Origin: Lachnospiraceae bacterium
GTDB lineage: Bacteria > Bacillota > Clostridia > Lachnospirales > Lachnospiraceae
Reading direction: 5' to 3'
Length of the DNA: 64,000 nucleotides
Assembly (NCBI GenBank): GCA_024682835.1
Contig: JAIKYU010000030.1
Location: 62,001-126,000, forward strand
Below the pieces are notes generated by a model. It ran no database searches. It had not been told where the DNA came from and was given only the letters and a program-made list of their open reading frames with translations. Below are positions 1 to 8,889 of the stretch, piece by piece; within the stretch, counting starts at the first letter, position 1, and the number at the start of each line of letters is the position of its first letter. Made by a program: the position numbers and the translations under genes.

Positions 1-1
1 G

Positions 2-3000
2 ATCGCCGGCGGATCCGCCGGGGAGATCCGGGGCAGTGTCAATGCCGGGAAGGTCGGTTACGAGCATGTGGGTCATAATGCGGGCGGCATTGTCGGCCGT
101 TCCACGGGACTGGTCCGAAACTGCAGCAATGAGGGCGAGGTGCTGGGGCGCCGGGATGTGGGTGGTATCGTCGGGCAGCAGCAGCCGGATCTGGAGATGA
201 GCTTTTCCGCCGGAAGTCTGGGAGAGATCGGTTCGGCGCTGGATGATCTGGAAGGACTGATCAACGACGCGCTTTCCGAGACCGAGAATCACACGAATGA
301 CACCAGCGCGCGTCTGTTGGAGATCGCCGGCCTGATCCGGGTTGCCAAGGGGGATGTGCAGACGCTGACGGGGGATGCGGCAAACAGGGCGGATGAAGCG
401 GCGGCGCGGCTGAACGCGGCGACGAGTGCGCTGGAGCTGTCCCTGTCGGATATCGCCACGGCCTGCAGCCGGATTTTTGATTATGTGAAAAAGGTGTCCG
501 CGGCGGTGAAATCCTTTGAGGAGAAGCTTCGGGTTTATCTGGACCGCATCGAGATGACCGCGGCGGACAGGGAGCGCCTGAAGGCGGCGCTGGAGAGACT
601 GGACAAGGGTCTGGCTGCCATGAGCGACGCGGCGGATGCGCTGGAAAAGGCGATCGGCAGCGGCCCGGAGATCCCGAAGGGCGGGGAGCAGCAGGCGGAG
701 GCCGCTCTGAAAAAGATCATCGCCGCCTATGCGGACATGCTGGAGGCGCTGTCGGACATCGAGAGCATCCTCGCAAAATATGAGGAATCCGAAGGGGTGA
801 GCGACCTGGCGTTCTGCCGGGATATCGAGATCATTGAGGAGGCTGCGGCTCCGATCCGCCAGGGAATGGAGGGCGCGGCGTCCGGGGAGGACGAGATCCT
901 CAATGTGCTGCAGGAGGGATCCGCGGCGCAGGAAGCATTTCTTGCGGACCTGACGACCGGGAATCTCACGGATCTGATCGCCCGCATCGACGAGGCGCAG
1001 GCCGTCATCCATGTCTATACGGACGAAGCCGCGGGAAGCAGCAGGCTGTCACAGGATCTGGAGAGTGCGAAGGATGCGCTTCGCGCCGCCGGTGCCGGAG
1101 AGGGAGAGATCGCCGCGCTGGAGTCCGATGTAGCCAGGATCACCGCGGATGCCGCCACGGTGGATGAGCAGCTGGAGATCATGCGCAAGGTGCGGGACGA
1201 GGTGCTGATCGAGCAGGGAAGCGCCTACGCGGCACAGGAGATCCTGCCGGCGATTTCCGGGCTGGTCAGGGCATTTTCCGAGGTGAGCGGTGCGCTCAGT
1301 GAGCTGACGGCGGTGCTTCGAAACTATTTCACCCAGATCTCCGAGCCGGAAACCGCTGCGGCGAGAGAGGATTGTAAAAAGGCGATGGATGAGCTCGCCG
1401 CTCAGCTGAACAGGCTGCCGGATATCGATCCGCTGCTGCCCGATGCCCTGTCCCGTCTTTCTAATATCGATTTAAGGATCAGCGGCGTCAGCAGCGCGGC
1501 CAGAGAGGCGGGGAGCAGCCTTTATTCCGCGATCGACCAGATGATCACCAAGTCCAATGCCTTAAACGAGAGCTTAAAGAACGCTGCGAGCGATACCGTC
1601 GGCAACCTGAAGGGCATCAACGGACAGATGGGACAGCTCGCCGATCTGATTGAGGCGGCGGTGGAGGAGCAGCGAAACCGCAGCCTGGACCCCGCGGATT
1701 ACACGGATGATATCTCGGAAGAGAATCTGGAGAGCGCCTCGCGGGGGCGCATCACCGGGTGCACAAACCGGGCAAGGGTGGACGCCGACGCGGATGTCGG
1801 CGGCATCGCCGGATTTATGGGCGTGGATCTGGAACTGGATCCGGAGCATGAGATCGCGACGGCGGGGAGCCGTTCGGCGGACGCCAGAATGATGGAAAAG
1901 GCGATAATTGACAGCTGCACCAACGAGGGCGAGGTGCACTGCAAGAACAATTACGCGGGCGGTATGGTCGGCCGCATGCAGATGGGCATTGTTTATGCCG
2001 GCAGGAGTCTGGGCTGGATTGAGGCCGGCGGAAGCTATGCCGGCGGCATCGCCGGTTTTTCGGGCGCTGTCATCAAGGGATGCCTTGCAAAGACCGGAAT
2101 CCGTGCAAACGGCTACGCGGGCGGCATCGCAGGTCTTGGCTCCACCATGACGGACAACCGGGCGATGGTCTATTTCCGTGACGCCACACAGCATACCGGC
2201 GCGATCGCGGGCAGTGTGCAGGAGATCTCCGCCGAAAAGCTCTCCGGCAATCTCTGGTGCGGGGGCGGTGTGTGGGCCGTCGACGACGTGGACTATGCGG
2301 GACTGGCGGAGCGCGCGGATTATGATGTGATCACGCAGGGACAGGGCGCGCTGTTTAAGACCCTCAGGCTTACGTTCCTTGCGGATGAACAGGCGGTGGC
2401 GGTGCTGGACTGCCGCTACGGTGATGCGCTGCAGGAAAACAGCATCCCCGGCGTGCCGAAGAAGGAAGGCTTTATCGGCACCTGGTCGGAGACGGATTTC
2501 TCGGAAATCAGGCAGGAAAGCCGGATTGAGGCTGTCTACACGCGGATCGTGACGATTATCGCCAGTAAGGAAAAGAGAAAGGACGGCAAGCCGGTTCTCT
2601 TCGCGGAGGGCTCCTTTGCACCCGGGGACGAGCTGATGATTCCGGATTCGCGTGAGGAAGACGGCAGCGAGGTCTGGTTCATCCGCCTGCCGGAGGGACA
2701 GACCGGAGTGCATCGATTCCGTTTTCTGCCGGATGCGGATATGGGCGGCGTGTCGCTTCGGCTTTCGGAAGACGGGCAGCTGCGCACGCTCCGCACGGGG
2801 ACGATGGGGCAGTATCTGACCTTTGAGGCCGAGGGGCAGCAGATCGAGCTGACCGTCGTCAGACAGGAAGGCCTGATCGACCGCCTGAAAAGCTTTGCGG
2901 TGCCTCTGGCTATCGGAGCGGCGGCAGTTGTCGCCGCCATCATTGCGGCGATTGTCGTCAAACGCCGGAAGAAAAAGAAGAATCAGGATTCGAAGCCGGA

Positions 3001-3097
3001 AGGAGCCGGTCCTGAGGAATCAGAGAAAACCGAAGAGGTCAGATCCGAAGAATCGGAGAAGACCGAAGAGGTCAGTTCCGGGGAGAAAGAGTCCTGA
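2..3097 (+). CDS. GLUG-repeat surface protein, 5'-truncated by window edge
   Basis: The frame is open from the first bases, so the true start lies upstream; the GTG at 68 is only the first in-frame start-like codon. Gly-rich GGIVG/GGIAG strings of the GLUG type appear at the beginning and again around nt 1790-2200. They are interrupted from about nt 200 to 1700 by an Ala/Glu/Leu/Asp-rich region that looks like a long coiled coil. A hydrophobic helix (about nt 2894-2960) is followed by a basic stop-transfer (KRRKKKK) and a Glu/Ser tail with a duplicated ESEKTEEV unit. No LPXTG is seen, so membrane anchoring is more likely than sortase attachment. GLUG repeats are known from bacterial surface and adhesion proteins; a role at the cell surface is inference. 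The 3' end overlaps the convergent next gene by 26 nt. Confidence 0.75.
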   Translation: MAGGSAGEIRGSVNAGKVGYEHVGHNAGGIVGRSTGLVRNCSNEGEVLGRRDVGGIVGQQQPDLEMSFSAGSLGEIGSALDDLEGLINDALSETENHTNDTSARLLEIAGLIRVAKGDVQTLTGDAANRADEAAARLNAATSALELSLSDIATACSRIFDYVKKVSAAVKSFEEKLRVYLDRIEMTAADRERLKAALERLDKGLAAMSDAADALEKAIGSGPEIPKGGEQQAEAALKKIIAAYADMLEALSDIESILAKYEESEGVSDLAFCRDIEIIEEAAAPIRQGMEGAASGEDEILNVLQEGSAAQEAFLADLTTGNLTDLIARIDEAQAVIHVYTDEAAGSSRLSQDLESAKDALRAAGAGEGEIAALESDVARITADAATVDEQLEIMRKVRDEVLIEQGSAYAAQEILPAISGLVRAFSEVSGALSELTAVLRNYFTQISEPETAAAREDCKKAMDELAAQLNRLPDIDPLLPDALSRLSNIDLRISGVSSAAREAGSSLYSAIDQMITKSNALNESLKNAASDTVGNLKGINGQMGQLADLIEAAVEEQRNRSLDPADYTDDISEENLESASRGRITGCTNRARVDADADVGGIAGFMGVDLELDPEHEIATAGSRSADARMMEKAIIDSCTNEGEVHCKNNYAGGMVGRMQMGIVYAGRSLGWIEAGGSYAGGIAGFSGAVIKGCLAKTGIRANGYAGGIAGLGSTMTDNRAMVYFRDATQHTGAIAGSVQEISAEKLSGNLWCGGGVWAVDDVDYAGLAERADYDVITQGQGALFKTLRLTFLADEQAVAVLDCRYGDALQENSIPGVPKKEGFIGTWSETDFSEIRQESRIEAVYTRIVTIIASKEKRKDGKPVLFAEGSFAPGDELMIPDSREEDGSEVWFIRLPEGQTGVHRFRFLPDADMGGVSLRLSEDGQLRTLRTGTMGQYLTFEAEGQQIELTVVRQEGLIDRLKSFAVPLAIGAAAVVAAIIAAIVVKRRKKKKNQDSKPEGAGPEESEKTEEVRSEESEKTEEVSSGEKES

Positions 3098-3884
3098 CAG
3101 CCTCCGAAATGGCAATCCTGCTGTAGATTTCCGCGTAGGCCGCAGGGCCGACATCCTCCAGATAGTTCTGTTCGTAGTGTCTTTTGATGCCGTTGCGGTG
3201 CAGCGTATCCACCGCCTTGTTGTAGGCGATCGCGGCCTCCGCTTCGGTGTCGAAAATCCCGACGGTATAATTGCTGCGCACGTGGATCACCGTTTTGTAG
3301 CGCTGAAATCCGCGCTCTTCAAATCGCAGCACCCCCCGGTAGCGGTTGATGATTTCGATGTTTTCATAGCGCAGATCGTGATCATTGCCGTTGCGAAAGA
3401 CGTAATCACGTCCCGGTACGGCATAGCTCCGGATGCCGTAGCGTGTCATAATCCCGATCTGTGAACCGTAATCCGCCACAAAGAGCCTGCCGCCGCGCCG
3501 CATGATGCGGTGGGAGGCATAGTAGAACAGGTCCTCCGCGTCAAAGAGGTAGACGTCTCCGGGACTCAGGTAATATCTGAAATCCCGCTTGCCAAGCAGG
3601 ATGGGGGCGCCGAAATAGATGCCGGTGTCACGGAGATTGAACAGGCATACCGCCTTGACAAACGGCAGGGGCGAGCTGTCCGGGTAATTGTCCGGCGTGA
3701 GTGCGGGATCCGACAGACAGCGGCGCGCTTCCAGATAAGCGGCGTGTGCGTCCGCCTCGGTGGAAAAGCTCCCCAGGGAGATGTGCTTGCCCCTGTTTGT
3801 CAGAGAAGCCCGGAAACTCCGGGACCCGTCTGCTTTGTTGATGATGTATACGCCGGGAAGAAGGCCCTTCTTTGTCTTTGCCAT
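3072..3884 (-). CDS. AP2/HNH-like DNA-binding protein (degenerate homing-endonuclease type)
   Basis: 270 residues. Two segments resemble AP2-type DNA-binding domains. The N-terminal one reads HISLGSFSTEADAHAAYLEA (residues about 35-54) and the C-terminal one reads YTVGIFDTEAEAAIAYNKA. Before the second lies RNGNDHDLRYENIEIIN, which resembles the NG-DNR-NL core of HNH homing endonucleases but lacks the expected catalytic histidine before NG. Bacterial AP2 domains are usually attached to such endonucleases. This copy is free-standing and probably binds DNA without cutting it (inference). The ATG at 3884 has only a weak ribosome site. Its 3' end overlaps the surface-protein gene on the other strand by 26 nt, so the two messages are antisense at their ends. 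Confidence 0.6.
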   Translation of the reverse strand: MAKTKKGLLPGVYIINKADGSRSFRASLTNRGKHISLGSFSTEADAHAAYLEARRCLSDPALTPDNYPDSSPLPFVKAVCLFNLRDTGIYFGAPILLGKRDFRYYLSPGDVYLFDAEDLFYYASHRIMRRGGRLFVADYGSQIGIMTRYGIRSYAVPGRDYVFRNGNDHDLRYENIEIINRYRGVLRFEERGFQRYKTVIHVRSNYTVGIFDTEAEAAIAYNKAVDTLHRNGIKRHYEQNYLEDVGPAAYAEIYSRIAISEAVRTLSPRN

Positions 3885-4183
3885 CGGATGCTTTCTATGA
3901 TATGATGTTCAAGGTCAAAAGCTCATGCGGCAATCATGCTTGCATGAATTGCTCCGTGAATTCCTGACCCGCCCGTACAATGTAATGGTCGGAGGAAGCA
4001 CGAGATCCGGCGGATCTCGGTTCTGCACCGACCGAAGCGGAGCGGAGATGCGGGAGTTTCGAAGAAACGAAGCAATCCGTGAACATCATATGGTGTAAAT
4101 CAGTTTTTGACTTCAATATCACAGTATATCATAAAAAAGCACCGATTGCCCATTCGCGGCAATCGGGAGAGAGGGGAAACAAG
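3885..4183 (+). other. Structured intergenic leader before thrC
   Basis: About 300 nt without a gene. It contains the inverted repeat TCATGC-TT-GCATGA (3934-3947). It also contains a nested hairpin: an outer stem GGTCGG (3987-3992)/CCGACC (4028-4033) around an inner 9-nt palindrome CGAGATCCG/CGGATCTCG (4001-4019). A 9-bp hairpin CCGATTGCC/GGCAATCGG (4142-4166) ends just before the thrC ribosome site and could affect translation. No T-box or other riboswitch core was recognised. A -10-like TATCAT lies near 4126, but no convincing -35 partner was found. Confidence 0.4.
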
Positions 4184-5671
4184 ATGGAAATTCTGTATCA
4201 GAGCACCAGGGGAAACGGGGAGCGGATCACCGCTTCGCAGGCGATTCTTAACGGGATCGCGACGGACGGCGGTCTGTATGTGCCGACGCAGGTGCCGGCC
4301 TTTGACAGACCGGTCAGTGCCTTTGCCGGACTGTCATACAAAGAAACGGCCTTTGCGGTTCTGAAGCAGTTCCTGACCGATTACACCGATGAGGAGCTCA
4401 CGGCCTGCATCGACGGCGCCTATAACGACAAATTTGACACGCCGAAGATCGCGCCGCTTCACGAGGCGGCAGGGGCTTTCTATCTCGAGCTTTACCACGG
4501 ACCGACCATCGCGTTTAAGGATATGGCCCTTTCGATTCTCCCGCATCTGATGACGACGGCTGCACGTAAGAGCGGTCTGACCGACGAGATTGTCATTCTC
4601 ACGGCGACGAGCGGCGACACCGGCAAGGCGGCGCTGGAGGGATTTGCCGATGTGCCGGGAACGAGGATCGTGGTGTTTTACCCCAAGCACGGGGTCAGCG
4701 CCATCCAGGAACGGCAGATGGTCACCCAGAAGGGAGACAACACCTGCGTGATCGGCATCGAGGGTAATTTTGACGACGCACAGACAGGCGTGAAAAGGAT
4801 CTTCACGGATGAAGGGGTGCGGAAGACGCTGGCAGATAAGGGATTCCGCTTCTCCTCCGCCAACTCGATCAACATCGGCCGGCTGGTGCCGCAGATCGTC
4901 TATTACGTGTACAGCTATGCGACGCTTCTTGCGGAGAAAAAGATAAAGGACGGGGAGCCGGTCAATATCGTGGTTCCCACCGGTAATTTCGGCAATATCC
5001 TGGCGGCCTATTACGCGATGCAGATGGGCCTGCCGGTGCGGAAGCTGGTCTGCGCTTCCAATGAAAACAAGGTCCTGTACGACTTCTTCGGAACGGGGAC
5101 CTACGACCGGAACCGCCCGTTTATTCTGACCAGCTCGCCTTCGATGGACATCCTGATCTCCTCCAATCTGGAACGGCTGATCTATCACATTGCCGGGGAT
5201 AATGCCGAGACGGACAGGGCTCTTATGGCGAAGCTCCTGTCCGAGGGAAAGTATGCGATCACCGATTCCATGCGGGAAAAGCTGTCCATGTTTGTCGGCG
5301 GTTTCGCGACCGAGGAGGAGACAAAGGAGGAAATTGCCCGCGTTTACAGGGAAGCAGGCTATCTGATTGACACCCACACCGCGGTCGCAAGCGCCGTGTA
5401 CAGGCGGTATCGTGAGCAGTCCGGTGATGAGACCCCGGCGATCATCGCATCGACGGCAAGCCCCTACAAGTTTACCCGTGCGGTGACGGAGGCGCTTGGC
5501 ATAGAGACGCAGGGAGCCGACGACTTTGCCCTTGTGGGGCGCCTGTCGGAAAAGACGGGCATTCCGGTGCCCGCGGCCGTGTCTTCTCTGGAGACGGCTT
5601 CGATCCGGCATGACACCGTCTGTGAAGTCGAAGAAATGGAGGACGGGGTAAAGCGTTTTCTCGGAATCTGA
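4184..5671 (+). CDS. thrC: Threonine synthase
   Basis: Converts O-phosphohomoserine to threonine with pyridoxal phosphate, the last step of threonine synthesis in the cytoplasm. 495 residues, the size of the long fungal/clostridial-type enzyme. The N-terminus has the family pattern YQSTRGN and ATDGGLYVP. The PLP-lysine segment is HGPTIAFKDMA, and the glycine-rich phosphate loop region is TATSGDTGKAAL. The ATG at 4184 is chosen over an upstream in-frame ATG at 4079 because it follows a GAGAGGGG ribosome site and the family start MEILYQSTRG. Citrate synthase follows after 23 nt, probably co-transcribed. No other threonine or homoserine genes are nearby. Confidence 0.95.
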   Translation: MEILYQSTRGNGERITASQAILNGIATDGGLYVPTQVPAFDRPVSAFAGLSYKETAFAVLKQFLTDYTDEELTACIDGAYNDKFDTPKIAPLHEAAGAFYLELYHGPTIAFKDMALSILPHLMTTAARKSGLTDEIVILTATSGDTGKAALEGFADVPGTRIVVFYPKHGVSAIQERQMVTQKGDNTCVIGIEGNFDDAQTGVKRIFTDEGVRKTLADKGFRFSSANSINIGRLVPQIVYYVYSYATLLAEKKIKDGEPVNIVVPTGNFGNILAAYYAMQMGLPVRKLVCASNENKVLYDFFGTGTYDRNRPFILTSSPSMDILISSNLERLIYHIAGDNAETDRALMAKLLSEGKYAITDSMREKLSMFVGGFATEEETKEEIARVYREAGYLIDTHTAVASAVYRRYREQSGDETPAIIASTASPYKFTRAVTEALGIETQGADDFALVGRLSEKTGIPVPAAVSSLETASIRHDTVCEVEEMEDGVKRFLGI

Positions 5672-5694
5672 CACCACATGTAAGGGGGACAAAG

Positions 5695-7062
5695 ATGGCA
5701 AACGACACCGCATATTCGGAACTGACGCCGCAGATCATCGAGCTGTCGGAAATGAGCCGGCAGGCGGATTACATCGAAAACGAGCTGTTTACCCGGTTCA
5801 ATGTCAAGCGGGGCCTTCGCGATCTGAACGGCAAGGGTGTGCTGACCGGTCTGACCCATGTGTCGGAGATCCGCGCGACAAAGGATGTTGACGGGGAGTC
5901 GGTGCCGGCGGACGGCGAGCTGTATTACCGCGGCTACAAGATAGAGGATCTGATCCGCGGCTTTACGGAGGAAAACCGCTTTGGCTTCGAGGAAGTCACG
6001 TGGCTCCTTCTGTTCGGCCATCTGCCGAAAAAAAGCGAGCTGAAAAGCTTTGAGAAGCTGCTCAGCTTCTACAGGAGCCTGCCGACCAGCTTTGTGCGCG
6101 ATATCATTATGAAGGCGCCCAGCCGCGATATGATGAACACGCTCGCCAGATCGGTTCTGACACTGTATTCCTATGACGATCTGGCGGACGATGTGTCGCT
6201 TCCCAATGTGCTGCGGCAGTGTCTGCAGCTGATCAGCCTCTTTCCGCTGCTTTCGATCTATGGCTATCAGGCCTACAATCACTATCACGAGGGGCAGAGC
6301 CTCTATATCCACCAGCCGAAGGAACAGCTCTCCACCGCGGAGAACATCCTTCATCTGCTCCGCCCGGACAGCAGCTACACCGCGCTGGAGGCCAGACTTC
6401 TGGACATCTGTCTGGTGCTGCACATGGAGCACGGGGGCGGCAATAATTCCTCGTTCACGACACACGTCATCACCTCGTCCATGACGGATACCTACTCCGT
6501 GATGGCGGCCGCGATCGGCTCGCTTAAGGGGCCGCGTCACGGCGGCGCCAACATCAAGGTCGTGCGCATGTTCGACGAGATGAAACAGGTGGTCCGTGAC
6601 TGGGAGGACGACGAGGAGATCGAGAACTATCTGAAAAAGCTGCTTCATAAGGAAGCGTTTGACCACGCGGGGCTGATCTACGGCGTGGGGCATGCGATCT
6701 ACTCCAAATCCGATCCGCGCGCGCGGGCGCTCAAGCACTATGTCTCCATGCTTGCCGAGGAAAAGGGCAAGGGCGAGGAGTGGGGACTCTACCAGCGCGT
6801 CGAGGCCATCGCGCCGAGGCTGATCGCCAGCGAGCGGAAAATGTACAAGGGTGTCAGCATCAACGTGGACTTTTACTCCGGTTTTGTCTATCAGATGCTG
6901 AATCTGCCGATCGAGCTGTACACACCGATCTTTGCCATGGCGCGGATATCGGGCTGGAGTGCGCACCGGATGGAGGAGCTCGCCAATGACGGCAAGATCA
7001 TCCGTCCCGCTTATAAGGCCATCGGTCCGGTGAAACCGTACATCGTGATGAAAAAGAGGTGA
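5695..7062 (+). CDS. gltA: Citrate synthase (citrate/2-methylcitrate synthase family)
   Basis: Condenses oxaloacetate with acetyl-CoA to citrate; in a fermenter it probably feeds 2-oxoglutarate and glutamate synthesis. 455 residues. Seen are GVLTGLTHVS, the active-site histidine region MEHGGGNNSSF, the segment GSLKGPRHGGAN, GVGHAIYSKSDPRA, and VNVDFYSGFVY-like NVDFYSGFVYQML near the C-terminus. The start has a GGGGGAC ribosome site at a good distance. It sits between threonine synthase and an aminopeptidase whose ATG begins 3 nt after this gene's stop. A 2-methylcitrate activity cannot be excluded from sequence alone. The symbol is used in the generic sense. Confidence 0.93.
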   Translation: MANDTAYSELTPQIIELSEMSRQADYIENELFTRFNVKRGLRDLNGKGVLTGLTHVSEIRATKDVDGESVPADGELYYRGYKIEDLIRGFTEENRFGFEEVTWLLLFGHLPKKSELKSFEKLLSFYRSLPTSFVRDIIMKAPSRDMMNTLARSVLTLYSYDDLADDVSLPNVLRQCLQLISLFPLLSIYGYQAYNHYHEGQSLYIHQPKEQLSTAENILHLLRPDSSYTALEARLLDICLVLHMEHGGGNNSSFTTHVITSSMTDTYSVMAAAIGSLKGPRHGGANIKVVRMFDEMKQVVRDWEDDEEIENYLKKLLHKEAFDHAGLIYGVGHAIYSKSDPRARALKHYVSMLAEEKGKGEEWGLYQRVEAIAPRLIASERKMYKGVSINVDFYSGFVYQMLNLPIELYTPIFAMARISGWSAHRMEELANDGKIIRPAYKAIGPVKPYIVMKKR

Positions 7063-7064
7063 AT

Positions 7065-8882
7065 ATGAACGACATCATCAGGGAACGACTCGCTCGTCTG
7101 CGTGCGTGGATGGCCAGGCACAGGCTGGATTACTGCCTGTTTCCCACCGCGGACTTCCATAATTCGGAATATGTCGCCGATTTCTTTAAGGCGCGCGAGT
7201 ATTTCTGCGGCTTCACCGGTTCCAACGGCACCCTGGTCGTGTCAAACGACTGGGCGGGGATGTGGACGGACGGCCGCTATTTCATTCAGGCGGAAAAGGA
7301 AATGGCCGGCACCGGCGTGACCCTGTTCCGTATGGCGGACGAAGGCGTGCCGACCATCAACGAATATCTGAAGGCGCACATGCGCCCCGGCGAGACGCTT
7401 TCCTTTGACGGACGCGTGCTTTCCGCAAGACTCGGCCTCGGGCTGGAGGAGGATCTGCTTCCGAACGGAATCCGGATCACTTACGACACGGATCCTGCGG
7501 AGGGGGCCTGGCCGGACAGACCTGCGCTTCCCTGCCATGATCTGTTCCTGGTGGAGGATGAACTGGCCGGCGCTTCCGCTGCGGACAAGCTTGCGCAGGT
7601 GCGGGAAAAGATGAAGGAAGCCGGTGCCGACAGGCATCTGCTGTCCGGTCTGGATGATATCTGCTGGCTGCTCAATATCCGGGGAGGCGACGTCGCCTGT
7701 TCGCCGGTGGCGCTTTGCCATGCCTGGATCACCGATGACCGCGTGATCCTCTTTATCCAGGAGGAAGAGGTCACGCCGGAGGCCGGAGCCTGTTTGGACG
7801 GGATCGGTGTCGAGCGGATGCCGTACGGGGCAATTACCGGATTTCTGGACACCTGCGATCTCCATGGGCACACCGTGCTCTATGACCGTGAGCGGATGAG
7901 CTATGCGCTGATGAAAAAGCTCCAGACGCAGGCGGAAAAGACCGGAGGACAATGGGTCGAAGAGCAGGATCCGACGAAGCTGCTCAAGGCGGTCAAGAAC
8001 GAGACGGAGCTTACGCACATCCGTCAGGTCTACCTGCGCGACAGTGCGGTGCTCACCCGGTTTCTGTGGTGGGTCAAGACAAACGCCGGCAAAATTCCGA
8101 TGGATGAATACTCGGCGGCGCTGAAGCTCGACGCCATGCGGGCCGAACTCCCGGGCTTCATTGAACTGTCCTTTCCGACGATCAGTGCGTACGGCGCCAA
8201 TGCGGCCATGATGCATTATGAGGCGACTGAGGCGGATCATGCGGATATCCGGGCGGAGGGGATGTATCTCGTCGATTCCGGCGGCACCTACCGGGGCGGG
8301 ACGACGGATGTCACACGGACGCTGGTCCTGGGACCGGTGTCGGAGGAGGTGAAGCGGCATTTCACGGCGGTCACGGCGGGGATGCTCAGGCTTGCCAACG
8401 GACGGTTCCTGCAGGGATGCACCGGGCGGAATCTGGATATTCTTGCCCGCGGTCCTGTATGGGATCTGGATATCGATTACAAATGCGGAACGGGTCACGG
8501 CATCGGCTATATGCTCAATGTCCATGAGGGACCGCAGTCCATCCGCTGGCGCAGAATCAAGGACGAGACGGAAGCGGAGCTTCTGCCGGGCATGATCGTG
8601 TCGGATGAGCCGGGTGTTTATATCGAAGGCAGCCATGGGATCCGGACGGAAAACATTCTGGAGGTGGTTTCCGGCAGCAAAAATGACGACGGACAGTTCC
8701 TGGGCTTCCGGATGCTCACCTGGGTGCCGATCGATCTGGACGGGATCGATCCGCAGCTTCTGGAGCCGCGCGAGCGGAAGTGGCTCAATGACTATCATGC
8801 GGAAGTGTGCAAGAGAATCAGTCCGTTCATTGAGGAAGAAGAGATCAGGGAATGGCTGAAAGAGGCCACCCGCGCGATCTGA
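7065..8882 (+). CDS. M24 family aminopeptidase P (Xaa-Pro aminopeptidase)
   Basis: Metallo-aminopeptidase expected to remove N-terminal residues before proline from peptides in the cytoplasm. About 605 residues, the long three-domain form (two creatinase-like N-terminal domains plus a pita-bread catalytic domain) rather than the 350-residue YpdF type. The catalytic part shows LVDSGGTYRGGTTDVTRT (metal Asp pair), GTGHGIGYMLNVHEGP (metal His) and the Glu ligands in SDEPGVYIEGSHGIRTEN. The ATG at 7065, with AGAGGTG ending 5 nt upstream, is preferred over the GTG at 7059, which overlaps the citrate synthase stop. A MATE gene follows after 7 nt. Confidence 0.93.
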   Translation: MNDIIRERLARLRAWMARHRLDYCLFPTADFHNSEYVADFFKAREYFCGFTGSNGTLVVSNDWAGMWTDGRYFIQAEKEMAGTGVTLFRMADEGVPTINEYLKAHMRPGETLSFDGRVLSARLGLGLEEDLLPNGIRITYDTDPAEGAWPDRPALPCHDLFLVEDELAGASAADKLAQVREKMKEAGADRHLLSGLDDICWLLNIRGGDVACSPVALCHAWITDDRVILFIQEEEVTPEAGACLDGIGVERMPYGAITGFLDTCDLHGHTVLYDRERMSYALMKKLQTQAEKTGGQWVEEQDPTKLLKAVKNETELTHIRQVYLRDSAVLTRFLWWVKTNAGKIPMDEYSAALKLDAMRAELPGFIELSFPTISAYGANAAMMHYEATEADHADIRAEGMYLVDSGGTYRGGTTDVTRTLVLGPVSEEVKRHFTAVTAGMLRLANGRFLQGCTGRNLDILARGPVWDLDIDYKCGTGHGIGYMLNVHEGPQSIRWRRIKDETEAELLPGMIVSDEPGVYIEGSHGIRTENILEVVSGSKNDDGQFLGFRMLTWVPIDLDGIDPQLLEPRERKWLNDYHAEVCKRISPFIEEEEIREWLKEATRAI

Positions 8883-8889
8883 GGATGCC

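Noticed and set aside
3072..3097. 26-nt overlap of convergent genes as a frameshift or misassembly sign
   Set aside because: Both frames end naturally with plausible C-termini; short tail-to-tail overlaps occur elsewhere here too (pepT/dehydrogenase, 54156-54165).
5464..6966. 500-codon minus-strand frame over thrC and citrate synthase
   Set aside because: Shadow frame rich in Arg/His with no family resemblance.
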